This document shows positions 9,688 through 20,163 of a stretch of DNA of 64,000 nt, in pieces. The position numbers were made by a program, and so were the translations under genes. The stretch comes from Dolomedes plantarius (Eukaryota > Arthropoda > Arachnida > Araneae > Dolomedidae): assembly GCA_907164885.2 (NCBI GenBank), contig OU015503.1, positions 65,832,068-65,896,067 on the forward strand, read 5' to 3'. The notes under the pieces are model-generated. The model was given only the letters and a program-made list of their open reading frames with translations. It had not been told where the DNA came from and ran no database searches. Every line of letters starts with the position of its first letter. Positions within the stretch are counted from its first letter, which is position 1.

Positions 9688-10314
9688 TCTACATATATAT
9701 ATATAAAACAGTTCTGTAACTGACTGACTCACTGACTGACTGACATACAACGCACAGGCCAAACCGCTGGACCAAAAGGGCTGAAAATTTTCATGGCGAT
9801 TCTTCTTACAGTCTAGGGGTGCGCTAAGAAAGATTTTTGAAAAATTCTAGATTTTTTTAAATTAAATTTTTAAGCTGTTTTAGTAACTTTTTTTAAGTTT
9901 GCATTTAAAATAATAATTTGAGGGTTATGAAATTTATATCAAGAGAAAGATCATAAAAATTCCTTTAAAATGAAATCTTTTTCAAATCTTTACCTCTATT
10001 TTCTGAGTTTTGGTGAAATTTTAAAGATTAAATTTTAGAATTTAATTTATTAAATGCTGATCACGTGATTTCTTTTTCTGGTACTTTAAATAAATGTATC
10101 GTCACATCCATAACAATGAAATAGACAAAAAAATATTTTTTTCCCTTGCTAATGCGGCAAACGATTGGACATTATCCAAAAAAATATTAAAATACAGCAA
10201 AAGATATGTTCCTCAAACTGTACTATATTCTTTAGTATGTCCTATTAGATTTAATTTGAATATTTTCTTCTACATTATTTTGTCTATAAAAATATCTCTT
10301 ACGTTTTTTTTTAT

Positions 10315-10351
<37 letters not shown>

Positions 10352-10370
10352 TCAGTTGTATACATTGATA
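9688..10370 (+). mobile_element. Non-autonomous Helitron-like element, family H1, 3' truncated
   Basis: It starts A|TCTACATATATATATATAAAACAG, then TGACTGACTGAC and CGCACAGGCCAAACCGCTGG, and shares its full body with 30592-31318, 36063-36750, 47006-47788 and 51024-51720. A poly-T run at 10318-10348 interrupts it. The CTAG 3' end seen in the intact copies is missing. Confidence 0.75.
10318..10348 (+). repeat. Poly-T tract
   Basis: An uninterrupted T run of about 30 bp inside the Helitron-like copy; its length is unreliable in an assembly. Confidence 0.9.
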
Positions 10371-10587
10371 GTACTGTGGATTTCTATACAATTATAGACA
10401 GACAGACAAATTTTCATTTTTATATATTAGATAGTTTTGCCTTCCGAAGTGATTCGAACAAAAAGTTTTCCCAAAATTATCAAAGGCATTCATAAAACAA
10501 GAAATGAAATTTCGACACATATCTTCTTTGGCTCTTCCTGAAAATATGGCTATTTTGAGATGTAACACTCTTCTAGCAGAGGTGCAA

Positions 10588-10683
10588 TATTTAACCAATT
10601 ACAAACCTCCAAACGATTAGCCACGAAATTTTTAAGGCCTGTCATTGGTTTAAAATATGTCAATACGAGTAACGCTAACGGTT
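10588..10683 (-). repeat. Partial copy of the Harbinger-type MITE
   Basis: It matches the inverse of 1125-1240 (AAACGATTAGCCACGAAATT, then CAATACGAGTAACGCTAACG) and shows the MITE without the Tc1. The outer GGGCCTGTTC end is lost. Confidence 0.75.
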
Positions 10684-10958
10684 TTTTTCAGCCGATACAG
10701 TTTTTGGAATAGTTAACTTGTATGGCTGCTTTTACACATACGTAGATTGAAACATGTCGAATACGATGTCCCCATGCTCTAACACTTCCGGTGCTAATTG
10801 CAAAATGCTCATAAATGTTTTCCAAAGGTCGTGAGAACCTTATTTATTGCAAACTTATTCACACATCCTCCAAACCAACACCACCTTACACGCAAAACAT
10901 CGCACATATTATGATGGCTATTGGAAAGTCAAGAACATTTCTAACAATCCTTTTGTTT

Positions 10959-11266
10959 CTAATGTCCCCTAACCGGAAGTATTCCAGACCAGGTCAATAT
11001 AGGCAAGCGGGCTGAGGGGGGCGGCTCCGGTTTAAGGGTCGGAGTCGCAGTTAGCCAAGTGCCACCTCAATTTTGACCGAGCAACCTCAGGAGGGATCGT
11101 AACCTCTCCCACTCTCTCTGACCTTATAGAGGAAATTTTCGGTTTACGGATTTAACGTGGCCATACCCGGCCTAGACACGGAGGTATTTAATGGCACTTG
11201 TCAGGATTCGATTCGAGCACCCTCAGCACCGAAAGCCGACGAGCTACTAATATGCTACCTCAAGCC
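10959..11266 (-). repeat. tRNA-derived SINE (family 1)
   Basis: Aligns along its length with 617-944: same GTCCCCT..CCGGAAGT tail start, ACCGAAAATTTCC-type body and AGGTAGC head on the - strand. Box B-like GATTCGATTCGAGC is visible on the complementary strand. Confidence 0.78.
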
Positions 11267-11637
11267 CCCCTACCAATCCTACAAATATCATGCGGATTCA
11301 CACTTCATGATATCTGTTGCCGGCAAAGCCATTCGTATCCATGATTCCCTTGCGTTCACACAAATGCTTACTCTAACCACATTTGTCTTCCATACCGAGA
11401 CGCAATTAAACCACCTTTCACGCAGCAATTTAACACCTCTTTCTGCCCATTTATCTCCAATAAAGTAAAAAATGTAGTTGCACACTCACCTCTTTTAATC
11501 TCATACATTTATCCGTATCAGCAACCAGTATTTAGGAAAGACCACGCAAAAAATTATGAAATAAGAGACATACACAACCTTGGCCTCGAAAAACCTGTCA
11601 AACACTAATAAAATAGATAACTGAAAAAATAACGCTA

Positions 11638-12584
11638 CCGTAAGATGAGGTTGCTTTGTGACGGATAAGTTTTTTCCTGTGCCAGCCGATCAGTTTTAAA
11701 AGCAGCTTAAAACGAACAATTGCAAAACATTGGTACGTCCTTTCCTTACGTAGTAATGTGTTGCGCTAACCCGGATCTTTAATTACCATTGAGAAATGAA
11801 AGTTAAAATGTGTCACAAAGTCGTCCCGCCGAGTGGGGCTACTTTGTGACATCTGTGTTTTCGCCTGAAAATCCAAGAGGAAAAATTACCTGACACAAAG
11901 TTAGACAGTAAAACGTTCATCAAAAGCTTGATACACAATTATATATACTTATTACAGATATTGGATAGCTTTATCTACATCTTTGACATCAAAGAGACCT
12001 CGGGTGCCAGAGCAGCCATCAGTTCTTTGAGAAGATGAGGAAATTCGTCTTTCGGCACATCTGCTCCTTCGGGGAGTTTTTTTTCCAGACAGTCAATACT
12101 TCTCTCTCTCCAGTGGTATTTTAAAGGACGGAAAAATGCAACATCGAGCGGCTGGAGGAGTTGCGTCGACTTTGTGCGTTATTTTGTGACAGTGTCGATG
12201 TGTCACAAAGTAACCCGTCACCTTTCGATATTTAGGTTATGTTCTCATATCTCTCGGAAATATCACTACACAAAAGTTATACTGCTCCATCTAACCAACA
12301 TATTGACAATAAAAAATAATTACCTGTGGTAGTTGGTTGTATTATTGTCTTATGGTAATAAGTATAAGGTGTTAAGTCTTCAGCATACAAGGTTTCCGAA
12401 GTTTGAACAATACACTGGCCAGCGAAGACAAATGGCGCACAGAAGCTTCGGACACTGGCCACTTGGTGTCTCTGTATGTCGGACAAGCTGTTGGCTCTGT
12501 TCTTTGCCTTCCCGGTATCAAGGGCGCGGAGCAAGATCCGAAATACGAAAAAATTACTGTGTCACAAAGTAACCCGTCTTATGG
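11638..12584 (-). mobile_element. pogo-like element, deletion derivative with repeated TTTGTGACA motifs
   Basis: Imperfect TIRs (CCGTAAGATGAGGTTGCTTTG at the left; inverse of CCATAAGACGGGTTACTTTG at the right) are flanked by TA at 11636-11637 and 12585-12586. The TTTGTGACA motif or its inverse occurs again inside, near 11815, 11845 and 12180-12205. The only coding trace is the transposase tail at 11975-12166. Confidence 0.78.
11975..12166 (-). pseudogene. C-terminal part of a pogo/Tigger transposase
   Basis: The - strand frame begins TQLLQPLDVAFFRPLKYHW and runs to TAG after SLMSKM. The QPLDV..F.PLK.W motif includes the third catalytic Asp of pogo-type DDD transposases (DDE_1 family). The N-terminal CENP-B-like DNA-binding part and the first two Asp residues are absent, so it is inactive. 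Confidence 0.8.
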
Positions 12585-13501
12585 TAACAGAACAAGTGCG
12601 CGAAAAGCAGTGGTTGCCAGATTGGTGCATTACCGGCTGTAAAAAAATTTCGTCGCCAGGAAAAAGCAGGAAGCTGAAAGCCCATTCCACACAACAGCTT
12701 GATGATAATCGGGAAAAACCATAATTTTCCATTACTTAAATAGATTCATTGTTATTTTCATATTTTTTATGTTACAGCAGTGATATACAGCAACCGGCAA
12801 AGATTGGCATGTAATAGAAGCATCAAAAACTTTCATATGAGGAGACAGACAAGTTTTTGGTTATTACAACTGTGATTTTACATAAATAAAAGAAATGAAT
12901 TTTAGATGTGCTTAGCCCTAAATCCTTAGATACAAAACAGAAGCTTATATTCCACATTCCAAAATATTTATTAATACTGAAATTTATTAAGAATCATATG
13001 AGAAATGATGAACGTAAATTATTTGCCTACTCTATGAAATATTTGAATTCTAATCTTAAACTGATTAGTGCTAAGCAATTTATCAGAATAAAATAAAAGA
13101 ACAAGTAATACCACTAAAAGCTGCTCAAAATTACTCGCACAAAGTTTTACAATTTTTGCATGGAAATTAATTTTTAAAATTTCCTGTCGCATTCTAACCA
13201 TTTTCAAAAACAGTTTCTTTTACTATAAATATCAGTAGATTTTTAAATTAATAATTACAAATTTATCTTGACAAAATATATTTTTTCCTATTATGCATCA
13301 TAACTCCATGATTTAGCGCATGGCTACAAAATTTTAGATTAAAACTTAAAGAAAATCCTAAGTTTAAATTTGTTTAAAAATTCATAGCCAAATATGACCA
13401 AACAAATTTATTTTTTTCTTTATGGGTATGAAAGTGATCCACACAGAAAGCGACTATTGTTTAAAAAAAATCTTTATTATAAAAATAACAATCGAAAAAG
13501 A

Positions 13502-13547
13502 TTATTCTTCAGTATGTATACTCCGATGTTTATTTAAAACAGATTTA
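13502..13547 (-). pseudogene. Severed 3' end of the zinc-finger gene
   Basis: Read on the - strand from the TA duplication, this reads KSVLNKHRSIHTEE followed by TAA (13504-13502). It completes the finger that is cut at 15054: the two parts meet exactly at the TA target as YVCDICNKAYSS/KSVLNKH. A downstream AATAAA (13478-13473) is a fitting old polyadenylation signal. It is now 1.5 kb away, on the far side of the Tc1. Confidence 0.85.
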
Positions 13548-15053
13548 CACTGGTGTAAGAAATTAAGAGAATTTGCAGACTTGGTCGATTATCTCTAGAA
13601 CTACTGTACCAATTTTAATGAAATTTGATATGTACATACATTGATACAATACAAAACAAATAACCATTCAATAATTGTAATACACACGCATGATCGTGCG
13701 TAACACTCGTTGGAGTCGGAAGGTATGAAACAGCGGTTGCGGAATAAACAAAAAAATGGATTAATAGATGGTGTTATTTTGCAGCAATCGGTTAATTTCA
13801 AATTGTAACAGTAAAAATGAGTAACCACCAACGTTTAGATGATGGAATGAGGTGGCGAATTGTGGGGAGGCTAGAAGCAGGCCAATCTGAAGTTCAAATT
13901 TGTAGAGAGCTCAATTTAACGCTCAGCGTCGTGTGTAACTTATGGAAACAGTTCCAGGATACCGGATCCATCGAGAGAAAGCCTGGGAAAGGTCGTCCAA
14001 GAGCCACGACGGCCAGAGAAGATCGCCATTTGTCGATTATAACGAGGCGTAACAGGAGTGCTACAGCTTCTCAGCTCTCTCGTGACTTGTATGCAGCCAC
14101 AGGAACCCGTGTATCAAGGGTGACTGTTTCCAAAAGACTTCATGAGAGAAGGTTGTTTGCAAGAAGACCTGCTGTTTGCGCCCCGCTCACTTCTACGAAC
14201 AGGAGAATCCGTTTATCATGGTGCAGAGAGCATAGAGATTGGAGTATGGATCAATGGGCGACCGTTCTCTTCACTGATGAGTCCCAGTTCAGCCTAAACA
14301 CCGATTCTCGCCGTACGTTCATATGGAGAGAACCAGGGACCCGCTACCTACCCTCCAATGTCCGCGAAATCGACCATTATGGCGGAGGAGGTTTAATGGT
14401 CTGGGCAGGCATCATGTTGGACGGCCGCACACCTCTCCATGTCTTTGAAAGAGGCACTGTGACTGGTGTGAGGCATAGGGATGAGGTCTTCGAGCCCTAT
14501 GTTCGCCTTTTCAGGGGTGCAGTTGGCCCCGAGTTCATATTAATGGACGATAACGCGAGGCCACATAGAGCTCATCTGGTCGACGAATTTCTAGAGTGAG
14601 GATATTTGCCGGATGGATTGGGGCCAGATCTCCAGACCTTAACCCTATAGAGCATGTCTGGGATGCTCTGGGGAGGGCAATTGCAACTTGCAACCCCCCT
14701 CCGAGAACCATCCAGGGAATGACAACAGCGTTGCTGAACGAGAGGGACCAATTGCCACAGGAAACGATAAACTGCCTTATTTCAAGTATGAAATCACGCT
14801 GCGAGACATGTATATCTGTAAGAGGGGACCATACCCCCTATTAACCCTTTTGTTTATTCTGCAACCGCTGTTTCATACCTTCCGACTCCAACGAGTGTTA
14901 CGCAGGATCATGCGTGTGTATTACAATTATTGAATGGTTATTTGTTTTGTATTGTATCAATGTATGTACATATCAAATTTCATTAAAATCTGTACAGTAG
15001 TTCTAGAGATAATCGACCAAGTCTGCAAATTCTCTTAATTTCTTACACCAGTG
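13548..15053 (+). mobile_element. Tc1-like transposon with long TIRs, inserted in a zinc-finger gene
   Basis: Both ends read CACTGGTGTAAGAAATTAAG inward, flanked by TA at 13546-13547 and 15054-15055. The TIRs are about 215 bp (13548-13765 and 14835-15053), and I count only about four or five mismatches between them, so the insertion looks young. It encodes one transposase on the + strand, opposite to the zinc-finger gene. Confidence 0.93.
13817..14844 (+). pseudogene. Tc1-type transposase with two nearby frameshifts
   Basis: The first segment, 13817-14599 (260 codons), starts MSNHQRLDDGMRW and carries the paired HTH region, a KPGKGRP AT-hook-like stretch, the first catalytic Asp in FTDESQF and the second in MDDNARPHRAH. 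The frame is lost near 14595 and again near 14625. From about 14625 the third segment continues ARSPDLNPIEHVWDALG with the catalytic Glu, ending at 14844. With the two shifts allowed for, spacing fits ordinary DD34E. Two lesions only 30 bp apart leave it inactive, unless they are sequence errors. It would have moved elements with these TIRs at TA sites. Confidence 0.9.
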
Positions 15054-15079
15054 TAGAACTATAAGCTTTATTACATATA

Positions 15080-16234
15080 TCACAAACATATAGGTTTTTT
15101 TTCTGTATGAAGATGAAGATGTTTTTTTAGAGAAGACTTGCAAGAAAATCTTTTGGTGCATACATCACAAACAATAGGTTTCTCTTGAGTATTTAAGCAA
15201 ATATGGATTTTCAACCTATTTTCATCAGGAAATCCCCTTTTACATTCCTCACAAACAAATGGGTTTTTAGAATGAGTACTGAGGTGTTTCTTCAAAAAAG
15301 ATCTTTTGTAAAACCCTTTGTTACAAACATCACAGACAAAAGGTTTGTCTCCAGTATGAATATAAGTGTGAATTCTCAGATCAGATGGTTGAGAAAATCC
15401 TTTTTCACAAACAGAACACACAAAAGGTTTTTCTCCAGTGTGAGTGCAAAGATGATAGTTCAAGTGTTGCTTTCTGGAAAAGCCTTTTCCACAAATATTA
15501 CAAACAAAAGGTTTTTCTTTTGCATGGCTGAGACAATGAATTTTAAGCTCACTTTCACGAGAATAGCCTTTGTAACAAACATCACAGACAAAAGGTTTTT
15601 CTCCTGTATGGATATAAACATGGCGGGCTAGGTGTTGCTTTTTAGAAAATATTTTGTTACACATATCACAAACATAAGGATCTTTTAATGAATGGCCAAT
15701 AAGATGAATTTTCATTTGAAGCTCTTGAGGGAATCTTTTTTTACACACATCACAACTGAAAGGTTTATCTTCTGCTTTATGGGCAAGAACATGCTGTTTC
15801 AAATTATAGCGGCTAGTCAATCCCTTTTTACATACTTTGCAAACAAAAGATTTTTCTCTTGTATGGGCATTACGACGTTTTTTCAGATCTGGAGGGGACC
15901 CTCGAGAAAGTCCTTTGTTGCATACCTCTAAAATAACTGGTTTTTCTTCTACAGCATGGGTAAGAAGATGAATTTTCATTTCTGACTCTAGAGGAAATTC
16001 TTTCCCACATTTATCGCAAATAAAAGATATTTCTTCTTTTACAATAATGGTCGGAAGAGGAATTTTCATTTTAGACTCTAGAGGAATTTCTTTTTTGTTA
16101 ACACTGCCTACAGAGAGCTTTTTTACTTTATGCATGCAAGTATGATCAGCTAAATGTTGACTTTGAGAAAATACTTCCTCACAAAAATCACAGAAGAATG
16201 AAGATTCTTTGGCCGCCTTTATAGAATAATTCAT
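15080..16234 (-). CDS. C2H2 zinc-finger protein, single exon, 3' end disrupted by Tc1
   Basis: The 384-residue open frame starts MNYSIKAAKESS and contains twelve zinc-finger modules of the C-x2-C-x12-H-x3-H type, most joined by TGEKP-like linkers (e.g. HTGEKPFVC). Modules 3 and 11 are degenerate (missing first Cys; last His replaced by Asn). Such proteins bind DNA in the nucleus as transcription regulators; the target is unknown. The frame ends EKKPICL at TGA 15082-15080, but one base shifted the sequence goes on as YVCDICNKAYS up to the Tc1 junction at 15054, so a thirteenth finger existed. The shift is at or beside an A8 run (15095-15102). No KRAB or ZAD domain is seen. Start choice: first ATG, preceded by an AT-rich leader. 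Confidence 0.85.
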   Translation of the reverse strand: MNYSIKAAKESSFFCDFCEEVFSQSQHLADHTCMHKVKKLSVGSVNKKEIPLESKMKIPLPTIIVKEEISFICDKCGKEFPLESEMKIHLLTHAVEEKPVILEVCNKGLSRGSPPDLKKRRNAHTREKSFVCKVCKKGLTSRYNLKQHVLAHKAEDKPFSCDVCKKRFPQELQMKIHLIGHSLKDPYVCDMCNKIFSKKQHLARHVYIHTGEKPFVCDVCYKGYSRESELKIHCLSHAKEKPFVCNICGKGFSRKQHLNYHLCTHTGEKPFVCSVCEKGFSQPSDLRIHTYIHTGDKPFVCDVCNKGFYKRSFLKKHLSTHSKNPFVCEECKRGFPDENRLKIHICLNTQEKPIVCDVCTKRFSCKSSLKKHLHLHTEKKPICL

Positions 16235-19200
16235 GACAACTTTAAAAATTTCTTACTTTAAAGAAAAATTAGGTTTCTCTTGATGTCAACATGAAGATTT
16301 AGTAATGTATGTAACCGAGAATTTTTTTTTCATTAATTTGGGAATATATTTTATCCATCATTATCCTTAATTTTTTTTTCAGCTGTACTGATGATACTCA
16401 TTTATTGTGACAGAAATATAAAATGATTTTCTTGTAATGCATTAGAAGATCTCACATAAAAATGATTCTTTTGCGATCTTCTTAAGATAAAAAATTTTAT
16501 ATTCAATAGATCTCATGACTGAAATATCCATATAATCTGCAAGAATAAAAAAAAAATGTTTTTTAAATAATTCAGCTTTACATTATTCATGAGCTATATA
16601 TTTATAATCATATAAAATATAAATTTTATAAATTTCTGTACATACATATTGTATGCTTTATAAACCTTTAAATAAAGAACATCAAGGTACATCACCATAA
16701 CACTCACATAATTATTTTCTTAACATAAATATACATTATGTCAATAAAATGTTTTTAATTTCAAATCTTTTCAAATTATATTTTAGTTTAGAGACAAACA
16801 GCTTTAGTCATCATTTTAAAGGAGTCTGCTTTCAGAGACAGTCATCTAGTATGCTAACATTCCCAAGCACATTGTTCCTACACATGTTCTATCTCCAAAA
16901 ATTAAGTTTGTTTTTATTCCAAAGATTTATCTAAAAGTCCATATTTTAATTATCCTTTTGAATAAGTAATTATTTAATGCTATTATAAATAAGACAAATA
17001 TAATCACTACAAATAGTATTTCCTATAATTTGCTTTATGTGACAACAATATCAGTGACTGCAAAGGAGGGGATGTTCAGGTTTAAATATCCCCCTCTTCC
17101 TACAAAATCTATGATGAGTGACTATGATAAGGCTTCTTTTAAAAGTAACAGCAAATTAGCAAATTTCAACTTTATTTTATTATCTAATTAAAGCTGATTT
17201 TCAAGATAAAATAATAAAATTCAAGATCAAGATAAAATAATAAGATAAAATAATCAATATTGCCAACTTAAAACAAACAAAATTATGTTATTTTTTCCTA
17301 TCTTAATTTCTCAATACTAAGCTAACTCTCCAGCTATGGGAATAAACTGAACAAACCTAACTACTAACAGCCAAGACAAACCTAATAACTAACAGCTATT
17401 TTTATACAAAATAAACTTTAAACCTTTCTGAAGCCACTATATAAAAAAAGACACCTCCCAATTGATTGTTACAGAGGCTATTCAAATTGAAAGTGTACTT
17501 GATATAAGTTTATCCTCTTAAAAACTCTTAAAAAAAAAAAAAAAAAAAAAATATGATCCACAGTGAATAAACAATCAAAATTAAACAAATAAGATGATGT
17601 TACTTTAAAATATCATAGGTATAAGACTATAATATTTACAAAAGAGAAAGTAAAAATATCTGTCAATACTTTTCTAAATGCATGAATACTTAAATATTAT
17701 TTACATTCAGAATAATTACAAAAAAAGTAATACAATGTCAAATTAATACAGAAGTTTGAAAAAGTTATCATTTTATACTAATTTACATATCTTCATTGAG
17801 ATAAGAAATCTCTGAACACCAGGGCACATGCATTCAGTCTTGAATACATTTCTTATTATTTAATTAAAAATTACAAATAACAAAATATTATAAATAGTAA
17901 ATTTTCCAATAAATAAGGTAAGTCTTATTCTAATAACTAAGAAAAACTTTCAGAAAAATAAAAAGAATGTATTAAATCTCCAAAGAATCACTAAAAATTT
18001 TAATATTTTGCATCAGAAATACAGAATCTAAATGACAGAATTTTTTTATAAAAAATAAAACAACATAAAATTAAGTTTAGTTAAAAATACTGCATAAAAA
18101 AATAAAGTATGTCTGAATACAAATATGTTGCAAAAATCTATAACCAAAGTAAATTAATTGTCATCTTAATGTCTACACAGGAGCAAGAAATGGATTACAT
18201 TATAGAAATAATATCAAACATAGTAAAGGGACCAACATATACTATATTAAATTTAAATATCTTTAAAGTTTGCAGGGTTTTAAAAACCCTGCAAAAAGCT
18301 ATAAAATTTTATGATCTACAATACTTTATGAAGTTTCTTAGATGAAAAAAATGTAACTTAATATTACCATGTAAAAAAACTAATTTTATCTCAATACTTC
18401 TTTTTTTCCTTATTTCCCTAGATTTAGAATTACAATGGTACATATTAAATAACATCTTTGTGGATTTTTTGATGAACCAATAATCAGGTAATTAGACCAA
18501 AAAGTTATTCAATTAACAAAAATGTTGTCACAAAATTGGTCAGTTTATATCATTTTAAATTTATCATGCTGTTATAATGATAGCTACATGGATTTGCTGT
18601 CATCTATACATTCAAGGAACTCTGTCTATCAAACATTGAAGTACTAGATATAAGAAAACTAACTTTTATATTCTAATGCATATTTTATCCCAATTCAAAT
18701 GACCAGAAAACCAGAGGTATTTAACATTGATTATGTGTTGTTAAATAAATTTCAGCTTCTAAAATCATAATTTTGCCTTGAATACTTCCATATTTATAAT
18801 AGAAATAAAATATTTCAAATGTTCTATAGTTGGCTATAAACATATGTTACTCACAAAAATTAGCAAATATTTGGCATGTTTGAACTAATATTAGCAGAAT
18901 ATACATGAACCATCTTCCTACTTGAGGCTATTACAAGAAGACCTTCACTGCTAGTGTTTTCTTATTTGAATAAACCAAGGTTTATTCATTAATTTGATAT
19001 TCAGCATAGACTTTACCACCAATTACCTGTTTTGCATATAAATAAATAAATATATATATATATTCAGTTAGAAAGGAAATTTCAAAAAAGGTAAGTATAA
19101 TTTATGATATTTATTCAGTGAGCACCTGGTTGAGTGAAAAGGACATAAAACAGGATACATATGAGACATTAAGCTCAGATATATCATGCTACTGCACTAA

Positions 19201-19700
19201 AATTAATAAGATTAATTGATTAAAATCAGCTTCTGGGTGATCATCAAATAATAGGTGATAATTACCAAGATCAGTAATCTTACGCGTCTGGTGGCTCTTT
19301 CATACTCTGAACCAATTTCAAAGGTGAATTCAAACTTTACATGCCTGATATAATTAAAAAATATATTTTTTAAATGTATCAGGTTAAATTACTCATTACG
19401 TTTGAAATGATCAAAACATAGAAAATATCTTGTCGACTTGAACTATTTCAGTTCAAGACTGTTCAGAACTGTTCCCTGTAATTGAAATAACAAGTGAAAC
19501 ACGTCAATTCGAGATCTATTGAAAAGGAAAATGTGTAATTAATAACCTTGCAGATGATAAATAGTTTAACATACTTGGCGAAAAAAAAGTTCCTTCTCCC
19601 TCTTAGAAGCTATTTATTTTACCAGAGGTTGAGATTACTACTGGCGTCAGAAGGAATTTCATTTATTATTGTTATTCAACATGCTATGAACCAAAATAAG
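16235..19700. other. AT-rich intergenic DNA between divergent genes
   Basis: It separates the zinc-finger gene (-) from SF3A3 (+). I see no convincing exon or transposon. It holds a poly-A run (17528-17550), GATAAAATAATAA short repeats (about 17190-17260), a small TA-rich run near 19045-19065 and one inverted repeat (18269-18295). Promoters of both genes must lie at its two ends. Confidence 0.6.
18269..18295 (+). repeat. Short perfect inverted repeat
   Basis: TTTGCAGGGTTTT and its exact inverse are separated by one A, a near-perfect 13-bp palindrome in plain AT-rich intergenic DNA. Function unknown. Confidence 0.7.
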
Positions 19701-19917
19701 TTAAAGAGGAAACTTTTAGATATGAGTTAGCTACTACTGTTATAATTTCTATCTTGACGTCACAACTGTTGTTTCCTGCTATCCGTAGAAATATTACTTC
19801 CAATCACTGCTCTCACAGCAGTGAATTCGATCTCTTGATATCAGTCGCAACATTTGCATGGTGTTGCGATGAGCAGTTGGAGCTGCATAGGATTCGAAAT
19901 AACTTTCCTATCGGATC

Positions 19918-19925
19918 TATCGATA
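19918..19925 (+). promoter_or_regulatory. TATCGATA motif in the SF3A3 promoter region
   Basis: The 8-bp palindrome TATCGATA is identical to the Drosophila DRE core bound by DREF at housekeeping promoters. It lies 143 bp upstream of the SF3A3 ATG and about 36 bp before a likely 5'UTR donor. Whether this species uses it is inference; the motif can occur by chance in AT-rich DNA. Confidence 0.4.
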
Positions 19926-19961
19926 TTTTGTATCGAAATCAAATGAAGAGTGGATTTAGTG

Positions 19962-20060
19962 GTAAGTTTATTTTGGTTGTTAGATCGACTGGCCGCACGC
20001 CTTGTTATTAAAGAAGAGCGGTAGTGAGACGGCTTTTCATAAATTATTATTTTAATCCAG
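19962..20060 (+). other. SF3A3: Probable 5'UTR intron of SF3A3
   Basis: The donor GTAAGTTTA at 19962 and the acceptor TTATTTTAATCCAG ending at 20060 bound 99 bp. Exon sequence would resume at 20061, seven bases before the ATG. Without the intron the leader would contain several short frames. Confidence 0.45.
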
Positions 20061-20067
20061 GAGAAAA

Positions 20068-20163
20068 ATGGAAACTCTCTTGGAGCAGCAGCGACGGTAT
20101 CATGAAGAGAGAGAACGTCTTGTTGATGCTATGGTCAAGGAAATGTTGTATAAGAAGAGTTCG
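20068..20163 (+). CDS. SF3A3: SF3A3 coding exon 1 (residues 1-32)
   Basis: Starts [20 protein letters not shown], the near-invariant SF3a60 N-terminus that contacts SF3A1. ATG context GAGAAAAATGG. Donor GTAAGT, phase 0. Confidence 0.96.

Noticed and set aside
9688..9760. TGACTGAC repeats as a telomere-like or CRISPR-like array
   Set aside because: Only a few imperfect units, always at the same place in the Helitron-like family; no spacers.
12277..12724. Overlapping frames of 79-85 codons on both strands
   Set aside because: Inside or beside the pogo derivative, mutually contradictory and without similarity to the transposase.
15067..15072. AATAAA on the - strand as the zinc-finger gene's poly-A signal
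   Set aside because: It falls in Asn-Lys codons of the severed finger; a better signal lies beyond the original stop at 13478-13473.
15203..15931. + strand open frames of 142 and 79 codons
   Set aside because: They are antisense shadows of the zinc-finger array; their repetition reflects the finger period.
19754..20011. 85-codon open frame upstream of SF3A3
   Set aside because: No recognisable product, and it overlaps the probable promoter and 5'UTR intron.
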